A stretch of 64,000 nucleotides of DNA, from contig NZ_CP028843.1 of the NCBI RefSeq assembly GCF_003058325.1, positions 2,762,001-2,826,000 on the forward strand, read 5' to 3'. Under the pieces are notes generated by a model that saw only the letters and a program-made list of their open reading frames with translations, had not been told where the DNA came from and made no database searches. A program made the translations under genes and the position numbers. The stretch comes from Methylobacterium currus. Lineage in GTDB: Bacteria > Pseudomonadota > Alphaproteobacteria > Rhizobiales > Beijerinckiaceae. Shown in pieces: positions 31,001 through 46,000 of this stretch. How positions within the stretch are numbered: position 1 is the stretch's first letter; every line of letters begins with the position of its first letter.

Positions 31001-34000
31001 AGCGGCGCGGGCATCCGCGCGGGCGACGTCGCCGTCACGGCGGCGGATACCTCGCGGGTCTCGGTGAGCGTCGGCGCGGCCTCGGTCGCCGCGAGCTTCG
31101 GCGCCATCGCGGGCTCGGTCGCGATCGCGGTCGCCACCGCGACCAACACCATCTCCAACGACGTCGTCGCCCGGATCGGCGGGACCACCGGCGGCCTCGC
31201 CGCCGCCGGCTCCGTGACCGTGCGGGCGACCGAGGCCGCGAGCCTCACCAGCCGCGCGGCGACCGCCTCGCTCGCCGGGAGCTTCAGCCCGTTCGGCTTC
31301 AGCCTCGCCGGGGGCGGCGCGGCCACGATCGACCGGGTCGACAGCCGCACCTCCGCCACCATCGCGTCGGGCGGCAGCGTCACGGCCGCGGGCGACGTGA
31401 CCGTGGACGCGCAGGACACCACCTCGGTCGACAGCGCGGTGCTCAGCATCTCGGTCGCGGCCGGGATCATCGCCCTGGCGGCCGGCGGCGCGGTGACCGA
31501 CGCGGCGGTGACGCCGACCGTGACCGCGGCGATCGACGGCGCCCAGGTGACGGGCGCCACCGTGACGGTGAACGCGGCCGCGACGCCCGACGTGCATGCG
31601 AAGGCAGCGGGCATCAATGTCGGCACCGCGGCGGTCGGCGCCTCGACCGCCCTCGCCCGCGTCGGTGCGACGGTGTCGGCCTTCACCCGCAACGCCACGA
31701 TCACGGCGGCCAATCTCGCGGTCCAGGCCACCCTGGCGCAGGCCGCCAACAAGAGCAGCGCCCTCGCCGAGGCGACCGGGTCGGCGGGCGGCCTGATCGG
31801 CCTCAACTCCACCGTGACCCAGGCGACGAACGACAGCCGCGTCGCCGGCACCCTCGATGCCGGCACGGTCCTGACCGTGGCCGGGACGGTGACGCTCGCG
31901 GCGAGCGCCCGCACCCAGCAGATCGCCGATGCCAGCAGCGCCAGCGCCGGCCTGGTCGGCGCCGGTGCGACCGTCACCTCGGCGACCTCGAACACCCGGA
32001 CGAGCGCGCAGGTGCGCAGCACCGGCGCGATCCGCGCCGGCGCCATGACGGTGACGGCGACCGGCTCGGACGACAACCGAGCGGCCGCCGAGTCCGGCGC
32101 CTACGGGCTCGCCTCGGGCAGCGCGGGCGTGGCGACCAGCACCTCGACCGGTTCGACCCAGGCGGGCCTCGATGCCGGCGCGCGCATCGACCTGACGCTC
32201 AACCCCTCCGCGAGCGGCCTGCTCTACATGGCGGCGAACCACGTCGCCTCCGGGAACGGCCAGGTCATCACCAGCGCCTACGGCGCGCTGGCCGGCAGCG
32301 GCGCGGTCGTGCGCACCGACTTCCGCCACGACACCGGCGCCACCTTCGGGGCCGGATCGAGCGTGCTGGCGCGGGACATCCAGGCCAGCGCCCAGAACTC
32401 CGTGCTCAAGCCGGTCCTCAGCTCGGCCAACATCGTCGGAACCACGGGCGGCCTCGCCAGCGGCGCCGGGGCCGACAGCCGGACCACCATCGCGGTCACC
32501 GCGACGGTGACGGTGGCGAGCAGCGCGCCGACGAGCCCGACCCAGCTCGAGACCGTCGGCGGCGTCGGCGCCCCCGGCGGCATCGCCCTCAGCGCCCTCA
32601 ACCTGATCGACGTCTTCGACAAGGTGACGCTGAAGACGGGCGGGGCGCTCGCGGGAGCCGGCACGACCTCGAAGATCGTCACCGACGCCTTCGCCGCGCA
32701 GGTGCTGATCGGCGAGAATGCCAGCCTCTACACCCTCGGCACGCTGACCGCCTCGGCGAACGGACGGGGCAGCGCCAGCGCGGTCGCCAACTCGGAGACC
32801 TACGGCGCCGCTACCGTGGCGGCCGGCAACACGCTGGTGGACCTGCGGCCGTCGAACGCCGTCACGGTGGCGAGGGGCGCCTCGGTCACCGCCTACGGCG
32901 ACGTGAACCTCCTGGCCGGCAGCGACCTGCGGCAGATCGACGACCTCTACGTCACCTCGGCGCGCACCGACACCTTCGCGGGCAGCGCGATCCCGATCCA
33001 GACGATCAGCGCCGACATCAACGTCTACCAGACCAACACCGTCACGGTCGCGGCCGGCGCCGGCATCGCCACGGCGGGCGACGCCAACCTCATCACCAAC
33101 CGCCTCAACCTCGCCAGCACCGACGCGAAGGCGAAGGGCACCAACTGGCTCGCCGCGGTCGCGGGGGCGATCAACAGCCTGCTCGGCGGCAGCGCCGAGG
33201 CCTCGTATTCCGGCACCGCCAACCAGGGCGGCGTCGGCCGCGTCTCCGTCGACGGCACCATCGTCACGGGCATTGCGCGCAACATCGCCATCGCGATCGA
33301 CCAGATGTCGGTCGACCCGACCAGCGGCGCCTCCAGCCTGACCGGCACCGTGCTGATCAACGACCAGCAGCTCACCGCCGGCGGCGCCCTCGTCCCGGCG
33401 GATGCCTCGCAGAAGACCTTCTCGATCGCCTCGGGCGGCAGCGTCACCCTCAAGCGCGTGCCGATCACGGTGAGCTTCGGCTCGGTCTTCGCGCAGAGCG
33501 CCATGATCGAGCAGCTCTACAACGCGCAGGACAAGCTGCAGAACTACGCCCAGAACGCGACGCTGCAGAACTTCTACCGGAGCGAGGTCCAGCGCCTGAC
33601 CGACCTCCTCGAGAGCCAGGGCCTGGCCGAGGTCGTCCGCTACGGCAACGAGGTGACGGTGCTGCCGCTGCAGCAGGAACGGCCGGCGGTGACGATCGGC
33701 CGGTTCACGGCCGGCGCGGGACGCATCAACGTCGTGGCGGGGCAGCTCGTCGGCTCGGGCAGCCTCGACGCCAAGTCCGACACCAAGGTCGAGATCAACA
33801 ACTACTCGAGCGCCACGCTGACGATCGCCGGCATCACGATGCCAGAATCGAATGGCGGCACCTTCTACAACGGCCAGAACGTCACCCGCACGGATGCCCT
33901 CGCCGACAAGCGCAAGGCGATCGCCGACGAGAACGCCCTGCTGTTCCCCACCCTGCCGGCCGGGTCGGCAAATTTCGGCACGCTGACCTCGGGCGGCGTG

Positions 34001-37000
34001 GTCTCGGCGACCAGCAACAGCCAGATCAAGCTCAAGAACTGGCTCGGCGCGACGGTCTTGAACGACACCCTGGTGCCGGCACCGACGCTCAACATCGCCG
34101 GCGACATCATCGCGGTGAATGCCGACCTGTTCACCGCGGCGGCGAGCGGCAACCTCGTCATCGGCGGCACGATCCGCGTGAAGAACAGCTTCAGCGACGT
34201 GGGCGGGTCCGTCACGATCAAGGACCAGACGATCTACGCCATCGGCGGCAATCCCTACGGGACCGTGGCCGGGGCGATCACCGGCGGCGATCCCAACAAG
34301 ATCGTCGATGCCGGCGACGCGACCACGGTGCTCCGTGCGCTCCAGATGGCGCCGCAGGGCAGCATCATCGCCAGCGGCGACATCGTCATCAATGCGCAGT
34401 ACCTCGACGTCCGGGGCCTGATCCAGAGCGGCCGCGACAGCTTCACCATCAACATCCTGAAGAACTCGGACGTCTCGGCCGAGATCGAGCAGATCAGGCG
34501 CGACCCCTACCGCACGACCGTCATCAAGTCCCTGACGAAGGACGGCTACTCCGCGGTCTTCGACCGCCAGAACAACCGCATCGTCATCAACGAGATCGCG
34601 ACCACCGGCGGCAAGGTGTCGCTCACCGGGACGATCGTCAACACGAGCCCGAACCAGGGTGCGATCCGCGCGCTCGGCGGCTACGCCAGCGTGACGGTGA
34701 ACAACCAGCTCGACTACGACGTGGTCGTGGCCCGCATCGACGTGTCGAAGCGCGGCGCCGGCATCATCGACATCACCGACCTCGCCTACGCCAATGCGGC
34801 GACCGGCGCCGTCGCGCGCAAGACCCTTCTGACCCAGCAGGCGGACGGCTCGGTCACCAGCTATCAGGCGCTGGTCGGGGCCAGCGGCCAGGAGATCGGC
34901 GGTCACCAGGATGGCGGCGCGATCGCCACCTACACCCCGGGTTCCGGCCTGAAGGACGGAAACGGCCGCGATCAGACCTACCGCTACGCCTTCACGGCGG
35001 GCCGCGGCGACAAGACCACCTACACCCTCACCCGCGGCACCTCGGCCTGGCTCGGCATCCAGGCCTTCGCCTCGCAGCCGGCCGACCAGAACCACTACGA
35101 TACCAAGAACGTCAAGCTCGGCGCGCTGATTCCGAACAGCGACTATTTCTACCTCGATGCCACCGGGAAGGGCGCCTACAACTACGATTCCCGGGTGACC
35201 ATCAATACGGCCGATCCGCAGCACCTGAAGGGCCGGAGCTGGACCACGAGCACGTGGTACGGCAAGAAGACCTATTACCAAGAGAGCATCACGGTCACCT
35301 ATACGGAGACGGACGGCACGCACAGCGTGTTCGCGAGCTATCCGATCTCGATGGGCTTCATCGGCGGCAGCACCGGCAACGTCACCGTCACCTCGACCGG
35401 CGCGGGCCGGGTGCTGCTCGTCGGCGGCGTGGCCAACACCACCGGGACCACCAGCATCACCTCCGGCGGCGCCATCCAGGCGCTGAACCCGGCCGGCACG
35501 GTCTCGGGCGTGAACGTCGTGCTGAATGCCGGCGGTAGCATCGGGCAGGGCAGCGGAGCCTCGGCGACCGACCAGGCGCTCGTCGTCAACGCCACGGGCT
35601 CGGTCGCCGCGGCAACCAATGCGGGAACCATCTACCTGCGCAGCACGGGCGACCTCGCGGTCGACCGGATCACGGCGCGGAACGGCTACGACGTCATGCT
35701 GGTGGCGCGCGGCGACGTGAAGGTCGCGTCCGGCCGGGCCGGCGCGATCACGGCGGGCAGCCTGACCGTCACCGCCGGCGGCAATGTCGGCGCCGCGACC
35801 GATGCGGGCGTGCTCAAGCTCGATACCGGTTCCCGGCAGCGCGACCGCGTGACCATCACGGCGGCGGGCGACGTGGGGATCCAGGAGACCAGCGGCGACC
35901 TGCGCCTCTTCAGCCTCACCACCAACGGCAACGTCCTGGTGAAGGTCGATGCCGGCAGCCTGCTCAACGTCAACACCATCACGGTGCGCGACGAGCGGGT
36001 CGAGGCGCAGCTCATCAACGGCGTGTGGAAGGACCTCGCCCTCACCGACGCCGACGCCGACCGCAAGTTCAACGAGACGCTCGACGCCTACGAGAGCGTG
36101 GCCGAGCAGGAATACGCCACCTACTGGCGCTACCGGAACCTCCAGGCCGATCCCTCGCACTACGACCCGACCTACCGCTTCCGGTTCGCGGCCGGTTCGG
36201 CGGAGCTCGCCACCTACCAGGCGCTCTACCGCCAGCAGGGCCTCGACCGGGGCCTGAGCGGCAGCGACCTCGACGCCTCGGTGGCGCAGTCGATCGCGAC
36301 GCTGGAGACCTCGCGCACGCTGCAGTACCAGACCCTGCACGCGCAATACGGGAAGTACGGCGATACCGATGTGGCGGATCTCTCCGCCGCCTACGCGACC
36401 TACTGGGGTTACCGCAACCAGCAGCCGAATTCCGGCGCCTACGATCCGGCCTTCACGGTACCGGTCTCCCAGGCCGAGCGTGCCGCCATCCGCGGCGAGG
36501 TGCTCACCTCGACCCTGGGCGGCGTGGTGCTGCAGTCCGGCACGGCCTACCAGGCACTGGACGCCCGCTTCGGTGCCCGGGGCAACCGCTACGACGCGAC
36601 CTATGCCCAGACCCTGTCGGCCGCCGACCAGACCGATTACCGGACGTACTGGAACTATCGCGACCAGGTGCTGACGGACTACGTCGCCGGGCAGATCGAC
36701 CGGCTCGAGGCGGCGCGCAACGGCGCCTACCAGGATCTCGACGCCGTCTTCGGCGGCCTCGGCAGCAGCCAGATCGCCGATTTCGGCGCCAAGTACGACG
36801 CCTACTGGACCTATCGCGGCAACCTCGCCGGCGACGGCACCCCGCTCCTCTCGTCGGCCCTGCAGACCTACTATCAGGCGCTCTATACCGACCAGGGCAC
36901 GCAGGCCGGCAAGACCGGGAGCGATCTCTCCGATTACGTCGCGGCGAAGTTCGCGACGCTCCAGGCGAGCCGCTCGGCGGACTACGCCTCGCTCAAGGCG

Positions 37001-40000
37001 ACCTTCGACCGCTTCGGCGGCGTCTACAACGCCGACCTCGCGACGAACTACGCCACCTACTGGGCGCAGCGCGCGACGCTGTCGAATGGCCGCGTGCACC
37101 TGACCGCCGGCGAGCGGGCGAAGGCCACGGAGACCTTCACGACGGCAGGCCGCTCGACCTCCCTCGGCGACGCGGCGATCGCGGATTACGTGGCCTCGCG
37201 GCTCGCGACGGCGGAGGGGCAGCTCGGCGCGTCCTACCAGGCCCTGCATGCCCGCTTCGGCACCCACGCCAACAGCTACGACGCGGCCTACGCCCTGACC
37301 CTGTCGGCCGCCGACGGGGCCGATTACGTCACCTACTGGGGGTATCGCAACCAGCAGGCGAATCCGGGCGTCTACAACGCCGCCTTCGCGCCGCGCCTCA
37401 CCGGCGACGCGCTCGCCGCCGCCCTCGCGCAGTACCAGGCGGACGGCGCGGCCGCGCTCGCGGCCGGCACGCTCACCAGCGCGGTCATCGACGCCGCCGT
37501 GGCCGCCCGGGTGGCGACGCTCCAGGCCGAGCGGACCGCGGATTACGCCAAGCTCGACGGCTTCTTCGCGACCTTCGGCCTCGGCAACACGCAGAAGCAG
37601 AACCCGCATTTCTTCATCGACCAGACGATGCAGGATGCGATCAATGCCAGCATCAAGCGCTGGACGCAGGACGAGCTGCTCAACGCGGTCGGGCAGGGCC
37701 TGCTCAAGGAGACGACCAGCACCCAGGTCACCCGGCAGGACCCGATCATCAGCGGCGCGAATGTCACGCTCGTGGTGCGCGGCGCCAGCGCGTCCGGCAA
37801 TATCGGCTCGGTCGACGGTGTCACGGTGATCGACCTCACCAACCGGCAGCCCCTGAGCCGCGACCAGCTCATCGCGCTCGGCGCGGCCGAGCGCAACGAC
37901 ATCGTCTTCCTGACCGCGGCCCCGGTCCAGGCGCGGGTCGACTTCGACAACGTGAACGGCCAGGGCCGGATCACCCGCACCGACGGGCAGGGCTGGGATC
38001 CGGCGATCTTCAAGGTCGGCGGCACGCTCTACATCGGCGGCGCGACCCAGAACGCCACCGGCGAGACGCCCAGCGTCTACACGATCGCCTCCGTCGCCGG
38101 CGGCGTGATCCTGACCACGGCCGGCCAGACCTTCGCGGCCGAGACCGCCAAGACGATCAGCCTCGGCCAGTCGGTCGCCAAGGGCGAGGGCCCGCGCATC
38201 ACCGCCACCGTCGCCTTCGGGGCGGACGGTACCCTGACCCGGTCCTCGGGCAGCTTCATCGACGACGGCTTCGCCGTCGGGATGCGGATCGGCGTGGCCG
38301 GCACCTTCGGCGTCACCACGCGCAACCAGACCGACGCGACGACCTACTACACGATCGCCTCCGTGACGGCCTCGACCATCACGGTGGTCGAGGTCGCGCG
38401 GATCACCGCGGAGAGCGCGCGCGGCGTGGTGGTGTTCCAGTCCGCGCTGGACCCGACCAACCCGGGCAACCTGATCAAGCAGGTGCTGATCCAGGGCCGC
38501 AAGGCGATGAACCTGGCGGCGACCGGCGGGCTCGACGTCAACGCCGCCGGGCAGATCTTCCTCGGCACGCAGGGCGGGCTCAAGCTCACCTCCGTGGTCT
38601 CGACCACCGGCGACGAGATCCGCATCAAGGCGAAGACCGGCATCGCCAACGCGGGCGACGCCAACGGCACCACGGTGCGCGGCGGCAACATCGTGCTCGA
38701 GGGCGGCGACGGCGGCATCGGCGAGGCGGCCCGCGTGATCGGGATCGACCTCCAGGGGAGCGGCACGCTGACCGTGCGCACGGCCCGGGACATCTACGTC
38801 ACGGAGCGCAGCGGCGACCTCAACCTGGAATCCGCCTATTCGCAGAGCGGGAACGTGACGCTCGTCGCCGACACCGGCGGCATCCTCGACGGGGTCCATA
38901 CCGAGACCAACAAGATCGTCGCGGGCAGCGTCTACCTGAAGGCGAAGGGCGGCAGCATCGGCACCGCCGGCGACCGGATCGAGATGCGGCTGACCGGCAC
39001 GGTCCTGGCCTCCGGCCGCGACGGCGCCTACCTGGAGGAGACCGGCGGCTCGATGAACGTGCTCGCGGTCACCGCGAGCAACGGCGACGTCACCCTGAAG
39101 GCGGCGGTCTCGATCCTGGATGCGGGCGACCTCGTCGACCCGACCGACATCGATTCCGCCCGCAGCGCCGGCGTCGACTCGCAGCCCGGGATCAACGTCA
39201 CCGGCAACGGCGTCACGCTGATCGCCGGAAACACCATCGGCACGGCGGCGAACAACTTCGACATCGACAGCCGCGCCGGCGGCAATCGCCTCGGGGCGGT
39301 GTCCGCGCAGACGACCTTCGGCAACCTCTACCTCAACGAGGTGAAGGGCGATCTCGCCCTCGGCACGGTCGGCACCGGCAACCGGGGCGTCGCCTTCCTC
39401 ACCGCGGCCGACGGCGCCCTCTTCAACGGCCTCGCGCTCTACGACGACGCCAACAAGGACGCGACCGGCTCGAACCTCACCTCCGGCAAGGCCTATCTGA
39501 TCGCCAAGGGCGACATCGGCGCCAGCGGACGGCGGATCGTCGCCCGGATGAGCGCCGACAACGGCAGCACCTACGCGGACAGCTTCGGCGGCATCGAGGG
39601 CTACAGCACCGCCGGCAGCGTCTACCTGTGGAATATCGGCGGCCTGCGGGTCGGCGGCGTCACCACCAACACCGCGCCCGGCTTCCGCGCGGCGGGGACG
39701 CTGAGCATCCGCACGTCGAGCCCGCTCACCATCGACCGGGACATCATCTCGGGCAGCGACATCGTCCAGACCGCCGGCGAGACCGGCGCGTCCGGCGACG
39801 ATCTCACCGTGCTCGCCGGCGTCACCATCTTCTCGACCGGCGGCTCGGTCACGCTCAACGCCGGCGACAACCTCACCATCCAGGCCGGCGCGGTGATCAA
39901 GGCCCGGGATGCGATCATCCTGCGCGGCGACTACAGCGCCTCGGGCACGCCCGACAACACCGGCGCGACCATCGACCTCAAGGGCCTCTACGTCGGCGCC

Positions 40001-43000
40001 TCGATCCGGATCGAGGGCGGAGCCAACAGCGACGTCATCCGTCTCGACGGCAGCTTCGCGACGGGCACGCGCACCATCACCCTCGACCAGAACGACAACC
40101 CGGTCGAGGGCGTGCTGACCGTCGGCGGTTCTCTGTCCATCCTGGGCAAGGACGGGAGCGACACCGTCACCCTCGCCGGCAGCTATCGCAGCGGTGCCCT
40201 GTCGATCGACGTGGCGGCACCGGGCGCGAGCGGCAACGACGCCGATTCGGTGAGCCTCGCGGGCACCTACGCGATCACGGGCGAGCTCGCGGTTTTGACC
40301 GGAACGGGCGTCGACGGTGTGACCCTGGGCGGGAGCTACGGTTCGGTCGCGAGCGGTGTGGTCGGCCTCGGCTCCCTGCGGATCGACGCGGGCGACGGGA
40401 CCAGCACGGTCGCGCTCGGCGGCGAGTACAACATCGGCGGCGCGGCGCAGCTCGCATCGGGCTCCGGCGACGACACGGTCTCCCTCACCGGCACGCTGAA
40501 GGCGGGCTCGCTGGCGATCACGGCGGGCGACGGTACCAACGCGGTCACGCTCGACGGCGGCTTCACCATCGGTGGCGCGGCGCAGGTCACGACGGGCCTC
40601 GGCAACGACACGATCTCCATCACCCGGGCGATGCAGGCGGCCTCGCTGGCGATCACGGCGGGCGACGGCGCCAATACGGTCACGCTCGACGGCGACTTCA
40701 CGGTCGCGGGCGAGCTGGCGGTGGTCACGGGGACGGGCCAGGACAGCATCACGCTCAAGGGGACCTATGGCTCGGTCGCGGGCGGCGTGGTCGGCCTGGG
40801 CTCCTTGCGGATCGACGCGGGCGACGGGACCAGCACGGTCGCGCTCGGCGGCGAGTACAACATCGGCAGCGCGGCGCAGCTCGCATCGGGCTCCGGCGAC
40901 GACACGGTCTCCCTCACCGGCACGCTGAAGGCGGGCTCGCTGGCGATCACGGCGGGCGACGGTACCAACGCGGTCACGCTCGACGGCGGCTTCACCATCG
41001 GTGGCGCGGCGCAGGTCACGACGGGCCTCGGCAACGACACGATCTCCATCACCCGGGCGATGCAGGCGGCCTCGCTGGCGATCACGGCGGGCGACGGCGC
41101 CAATACGGTCACGCTCGACGGCGACTTCACGGTCGCGGGCGAGCTGGCGGTGGTCACGGGGACGGGCCAGGACGGCATCACGCTCAAGGGGACCTACGGC
41201 TCGGTCGCGAGCGGCGTGGTCGGCCTCGGCTCCCTGCGGATCGACGCGGGCGACGGGACCAGCACGGTCGCGCTCGGCGGCGAGTACAACATCGGCAGCG
41301 CGGCGCAGCTCGCATCGGGCTCCGGCGACGACACGGTCTCCCTCACCGGCACGCTGAAGGCGGGCTCGCTGGCGATCACGGCGGGCGACGGTACCAACGC
41401 GGTCACGCTCGACGGCGGCTTCACCATCGGTGGTGCGGCGCAGATCACGACGGGCCTCGGCAACGACACGATCTCCATCACCCGGGCGATGCAGGCGGCC
41501 TCGCTGGCGATCACGGCGGGCGACGGCGCCAATACGGTCACGCTCGACGGCGACTTCACGGTCGCGGGCGAGCTGGCGGTGGTCACGGGGACGGGCCAGG
41601 ACGGCATCACGCTCAAGGGGACCTACGGCTCGGTCGCGGGCGGCGTGGTCGGCCTGGGCTCCCTGCGGATCGACGCGGGCGGCGGGACCAACACGGTCGC
41701 GCTCACCGGCGAGTACAACATCGGCGGCGCGGCGCAGCTCGCGTCGGGCTCCGGCGACGACACGGTCTCCCTCACCGGCACGGCCAAGGCGGGCTCGCTC
41801 TCCATCGATGCCGGCGACGGCACCAATGCGGTCACGCTCGCTGGCGACCTCACCATCGGTGCTGCGGCGCAGATCGCGTCGGGCACCGGCGCCGATACCA
41901 TCTCTCTCACCGGCACGCTGAAGGCTGACTCGCTGGCGATCATGGCCGGCGACGGCACCAACGCGATCACCCTCGGCGGCCTCATCACGGTGACGGGCGA
42001 GCTCGCCCTGGTCACCGGGTCGGGCGACGACACCATCACGCTCAGAGGGACCTACGGCTCGATCGCCGGCGGCGTGGTCGGCCTCGGCTCGCTGCGCATC
42101 GACGCCGGACGTGGGCGCAACGCGGTCACGCTCGACGGCGAGTTCAATGTCGGCGGCGCGGTCGGGATCACGTCCGGCTCCGATGCCGACGCGATCACCC
42201 TCGCTGGCCGCTACAAGGCGGCGTCGATGACCATCGACGCGGGCGAGGGCGCGAACACCATCGACGTCAACGCCGACCTGGCCGTGACCGGGGCGCTCGC
42301 GGTGCGGACGGGCAGCGACGCCGACACGATCACCCTCGCGGGCACCATCCAGGCGGGCTCGATGGAGATCGCCGCCGCCTCTGGCAGCGGCCCGGGCAAC
42401 GGCCGCAACGACATCAGGCTGACCAGCCTCACCACGGTCACCGGCGCCCTGACCATCCAGGGCGGCGGCGGGATCGACACCCTGACCGACGCGTCGATCG
42501 TCTCCGGCACCGTCCAGGCCTCCGCGACCGTCAACGCGGGCTCGGTGGCGATCGACTTGCGCGAGGGCGCCAACACCGTGACCCTCGGCGGCCGCTGGAC
42601 CGCCTCGGGCGCCTTCACGCTCGACACCGGGGCCGATCTCGACACGATCACCGACGCCGTGTCGGCGAACGGCGTCGTGCTGCAGACGGCCGCGATCCAG
42701 GCCGGCTCGGTCGCGATCCGGGCGGGCGCGGGCGACAACGTGATCACGCTGCTCGGCAGCACGGTCGCGGCTTCCACCTTGGCCTTGACCACGCTTGCGG
42801 GACGCGACCGCGTGACCCTGCGCGGACGCCTGCGGTCGACCACGACGGACATCGCACTCGGCGCGGGCGACGACGTGCTCGACGCCGCGCTCACCGAGAT
42901 CGCCGGCAACACCCGGATCCGCGGCGAGGACGGGCAGGACGCGATCACGGTCACCCGCCTCCCCAGCCTGTCGAGCGTCAATAACGGGCGCCGGGATACC

Positions 43001-46000
43001 CTCGACATCGACGGTGGCCAGGACACCGACACGGTGCTGATCCAGCTCGCCGGGACCTCCTCCTACCGGATCAACGTCCATGACAGCGGCGATGCCGACC
43101 GTGGCGTCGATACGCTGACGATCCTCGGGACCGACGCCGCCGACACCTTCCTCAGCCGCCGGAACTTCATCGCCCTGCTGCATCCCAACCCGGACGGCAC
43201 CTACCCGGCCGATGCGGCGGTGGAGCGCATCAACGTCGACGCCTCGCTCAACGGCCGCATCGTGGTCGAGGGCGGGCTGGGCGACGACCGCTTCTACATG
43301 GACGACGACGCCGCGCTGATGACCATCGACGGCGGCGCCGGCGACGACTTCTTCCAGATGGGACAGGTCTTCGCGACCCCGCGCGACGTCGCGAACGGCC
43401 TGCTCGCCGAGGACGCCTTCGACACGGTCCAGCTCTCCTTCGGCGGTTACCTCTCGAAGGGCAACTCGGTGCCGATCGTCATCTATGGCGGCACCGGCAA
43501 CGACACGTTCCAGATCTACTCGAACAAGGCCGACCTGCGCCTCAACGGCGAGGATGGCGACGACACGTTCGTGATCCGGTCCTTCGCGCTCGCCACCACG
43601 GGCAAGATCAAGCTCAATGCCGGCGCCGGCGACGACAAGGTCGAGTACAACATCAACGCCCCGCTCGACATCGACGGCGGCAGCGGCTTCAACAAGATCG
43701 TGGCACTCGGCACCGAGTTCGCCGACACTTTCGTGGTGACCAAGGACGGCGTGTTCGGCGCCGGGCTGTCGATCAAGTTCAGCAACATCCAGGCGGTCGA
43801 GGTGGACGGCCTGGAGGGTGACGACACCTTCTACGTGCTGTCGACCGCGGCCGATGTCGTCACCACCCTGATCGGCGGCCTGGGCAGCGACACCTTCGTG
43901 GTGGCGGGCGACGTCTCGGGCGAGGTCGTCTCGCGCGACGCCAAGGGCAACTCGGCGGTGATCAACCACACCACGTCCAGCGCCGACAAGCGCTACGACG
44001 GCGTGTTCGCCGCCGGCATCAACGCCACGGTGGGGACCGACCAGAGCCAGGCGATCGGCGATGGCGGCGGCCTGACGGTGCGCGAGGACAGCGCCGTGAC
44101 CGCCGCGAACGCGGCGGGCAGCCGCGTCGCCACCTACACGGTGGCGCCGCCGCCGCCGGCCACCACGGCGCTCACCGCGACGGACGTCGCCGTGATCACG
44201 GTCTCGGCGGCGCAATCCTCGGCGCAGATGCGGGCGCTGGCGGGCCAGGCCGGCACGGTCGAGGTCTCGCTCGACGGGATCACCTATGCCGACAGCCTGA
44301 CGCTGAGCTTCACGACCGTCGCGGACGGACGCGGCGGCTACGTCTGGGCGCCGGCCCGGACGGTCTATGTCCGCGCCAAGTCGGACACCGCCGCCGAGGG
44401 CGACCAGAGGATCGCGGTCGGTCATTCGGTGATCAGCTCGAATGCCGAGGTCGATGGCGCGGCCCTGCGCACCGTCATCGTCACGGTGATCGACGACGAC
44501 AAGCCCGGCCTGATCATCACCCAGACCGACGGCGAGACCACGGTCCTCGAAGGCACCAAGCCGCAGCAGAAGGACAGCTACACGGTCGTCCTCAACAATC
44601 AGCCGCGGCCGGGCGAGACCGTCACCGTCGCCCTGTCGACGACGAGCGGCCGGATTCATCTGACCCGGGCCGACGGCAGCGCGCTTCCCGTCGATGCGGA
44701 CGGCAACGCCGTCCTGACCTTCACGGCGGCCGACTGGAACGTCGCCCAGACCGTGCTCGTCTCGGCGCCGCCGGACGCCCAGGTCCAGAACCGGGAAACC
44801 GTCCAGATCACCCACCGGGTGACGAGTTCGCTCGGTGCCGGCGGCTTCTTCGGCAGCATGGCCGACGCGCCCGTGGTGAACGTCACGGTGGTGGACGGGA
44901 ACTCCGCCGGCGTGCTGGTGCGTCCGGCCCCGGGCGGGGTCACCGTCACCGACACGCAGACCTCCTACTACGACCTGGTGCTGACGGCGCCGCCGACCGC
45001 GCCCGTGACGGTGACGCTGGCGGGCGACGGCCAGACGATCCTGTCGAGCAGCGATCCGCGCTTCACCGCGGCGGCGGCCGGACGGCCCGCCACCGTGACC
45101 TTCGGGCCGGCCGATTACGACGTGCCGATCCGCATCACCATCGCCCGCGATCCCCAGGGGGCGAAGACCCAGAACGACCTCAAGACCTTCTCGCGCCAGC
45201 CGCACGACGTCAGCGGCATCCAGGGTCCGCTGGTGCTCCAGGGCGGAACCGGTCCGCAGAACCGCGGGCTCCAGCAGGCGGTGGCCCTGCCGGGCGAGGC
45301 GAACGCCCCGATCGCGCGGGCCATCGCGTCGAACGGCCAGCCCGATCTCGACCGGCTCACCGTCTACAACGACTCGACGAGCGTGGGCGTCAGCGGCGTG
45401 CTCGAGGCCGACCATATCGGCGGCCTCGGGATGTCCGCGGCGAGCATCGTCACCGGCAGCGGGACCTATCGCGGCGGCGTCACCTATGCCGGGTTCGGCG
45501 TGGTCCAGGTGCTGCTCGGCCAGGGTGACGACACCTTCACGGTGGCGAGCACCGCGACCGCCACGCTCACCGAGATCCATGGCGGCGGTGGCGCCGACAC
45601 GCTCACGGTGACCGGGTCCACCGGTCCGCTCGCCCTGTTCGGCGACACCACGGCCGACGGCAGCCGCTACGATTCCACGCCCGAGAACCCGACCGGTCGC
45701 GCCTACGCCTTCCGGCGCGAGGGCATGGTCGGCGGCGACGGCCGGCCCGTCAGCCTCGCCGACCGGATCGACGCCTCGGGCGCCACGGGCATCGTGATGA
45801 TCGATGGCGGCGCCGGCGACGACGTGCTGATCGGCGGCCAGGGCCGCAACGTCATCGCGGGCGGCTCCGGCAACGACACCATCACCGGCGGTCCGGCCGC
45901 CGACATCATCCTGGGCGATTCCGCCTTCAACCTCGCGGCCGCGACCCGGATCCTGACCATCGACGACACCGGTGCGGCCGGCGCCGACACGATCGACGCC

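Noticed and set aside
19213..41928. Three overlapping plus-strand frames of about 1,900 codons each (19213-24915, 29959-35538, 36025-41928)
   Set aside because: They are frame-shifted readings of the giant gene. The products are Arg/Gly/His-rich shadow sequences with no start signals; high GC alone keeps them open.
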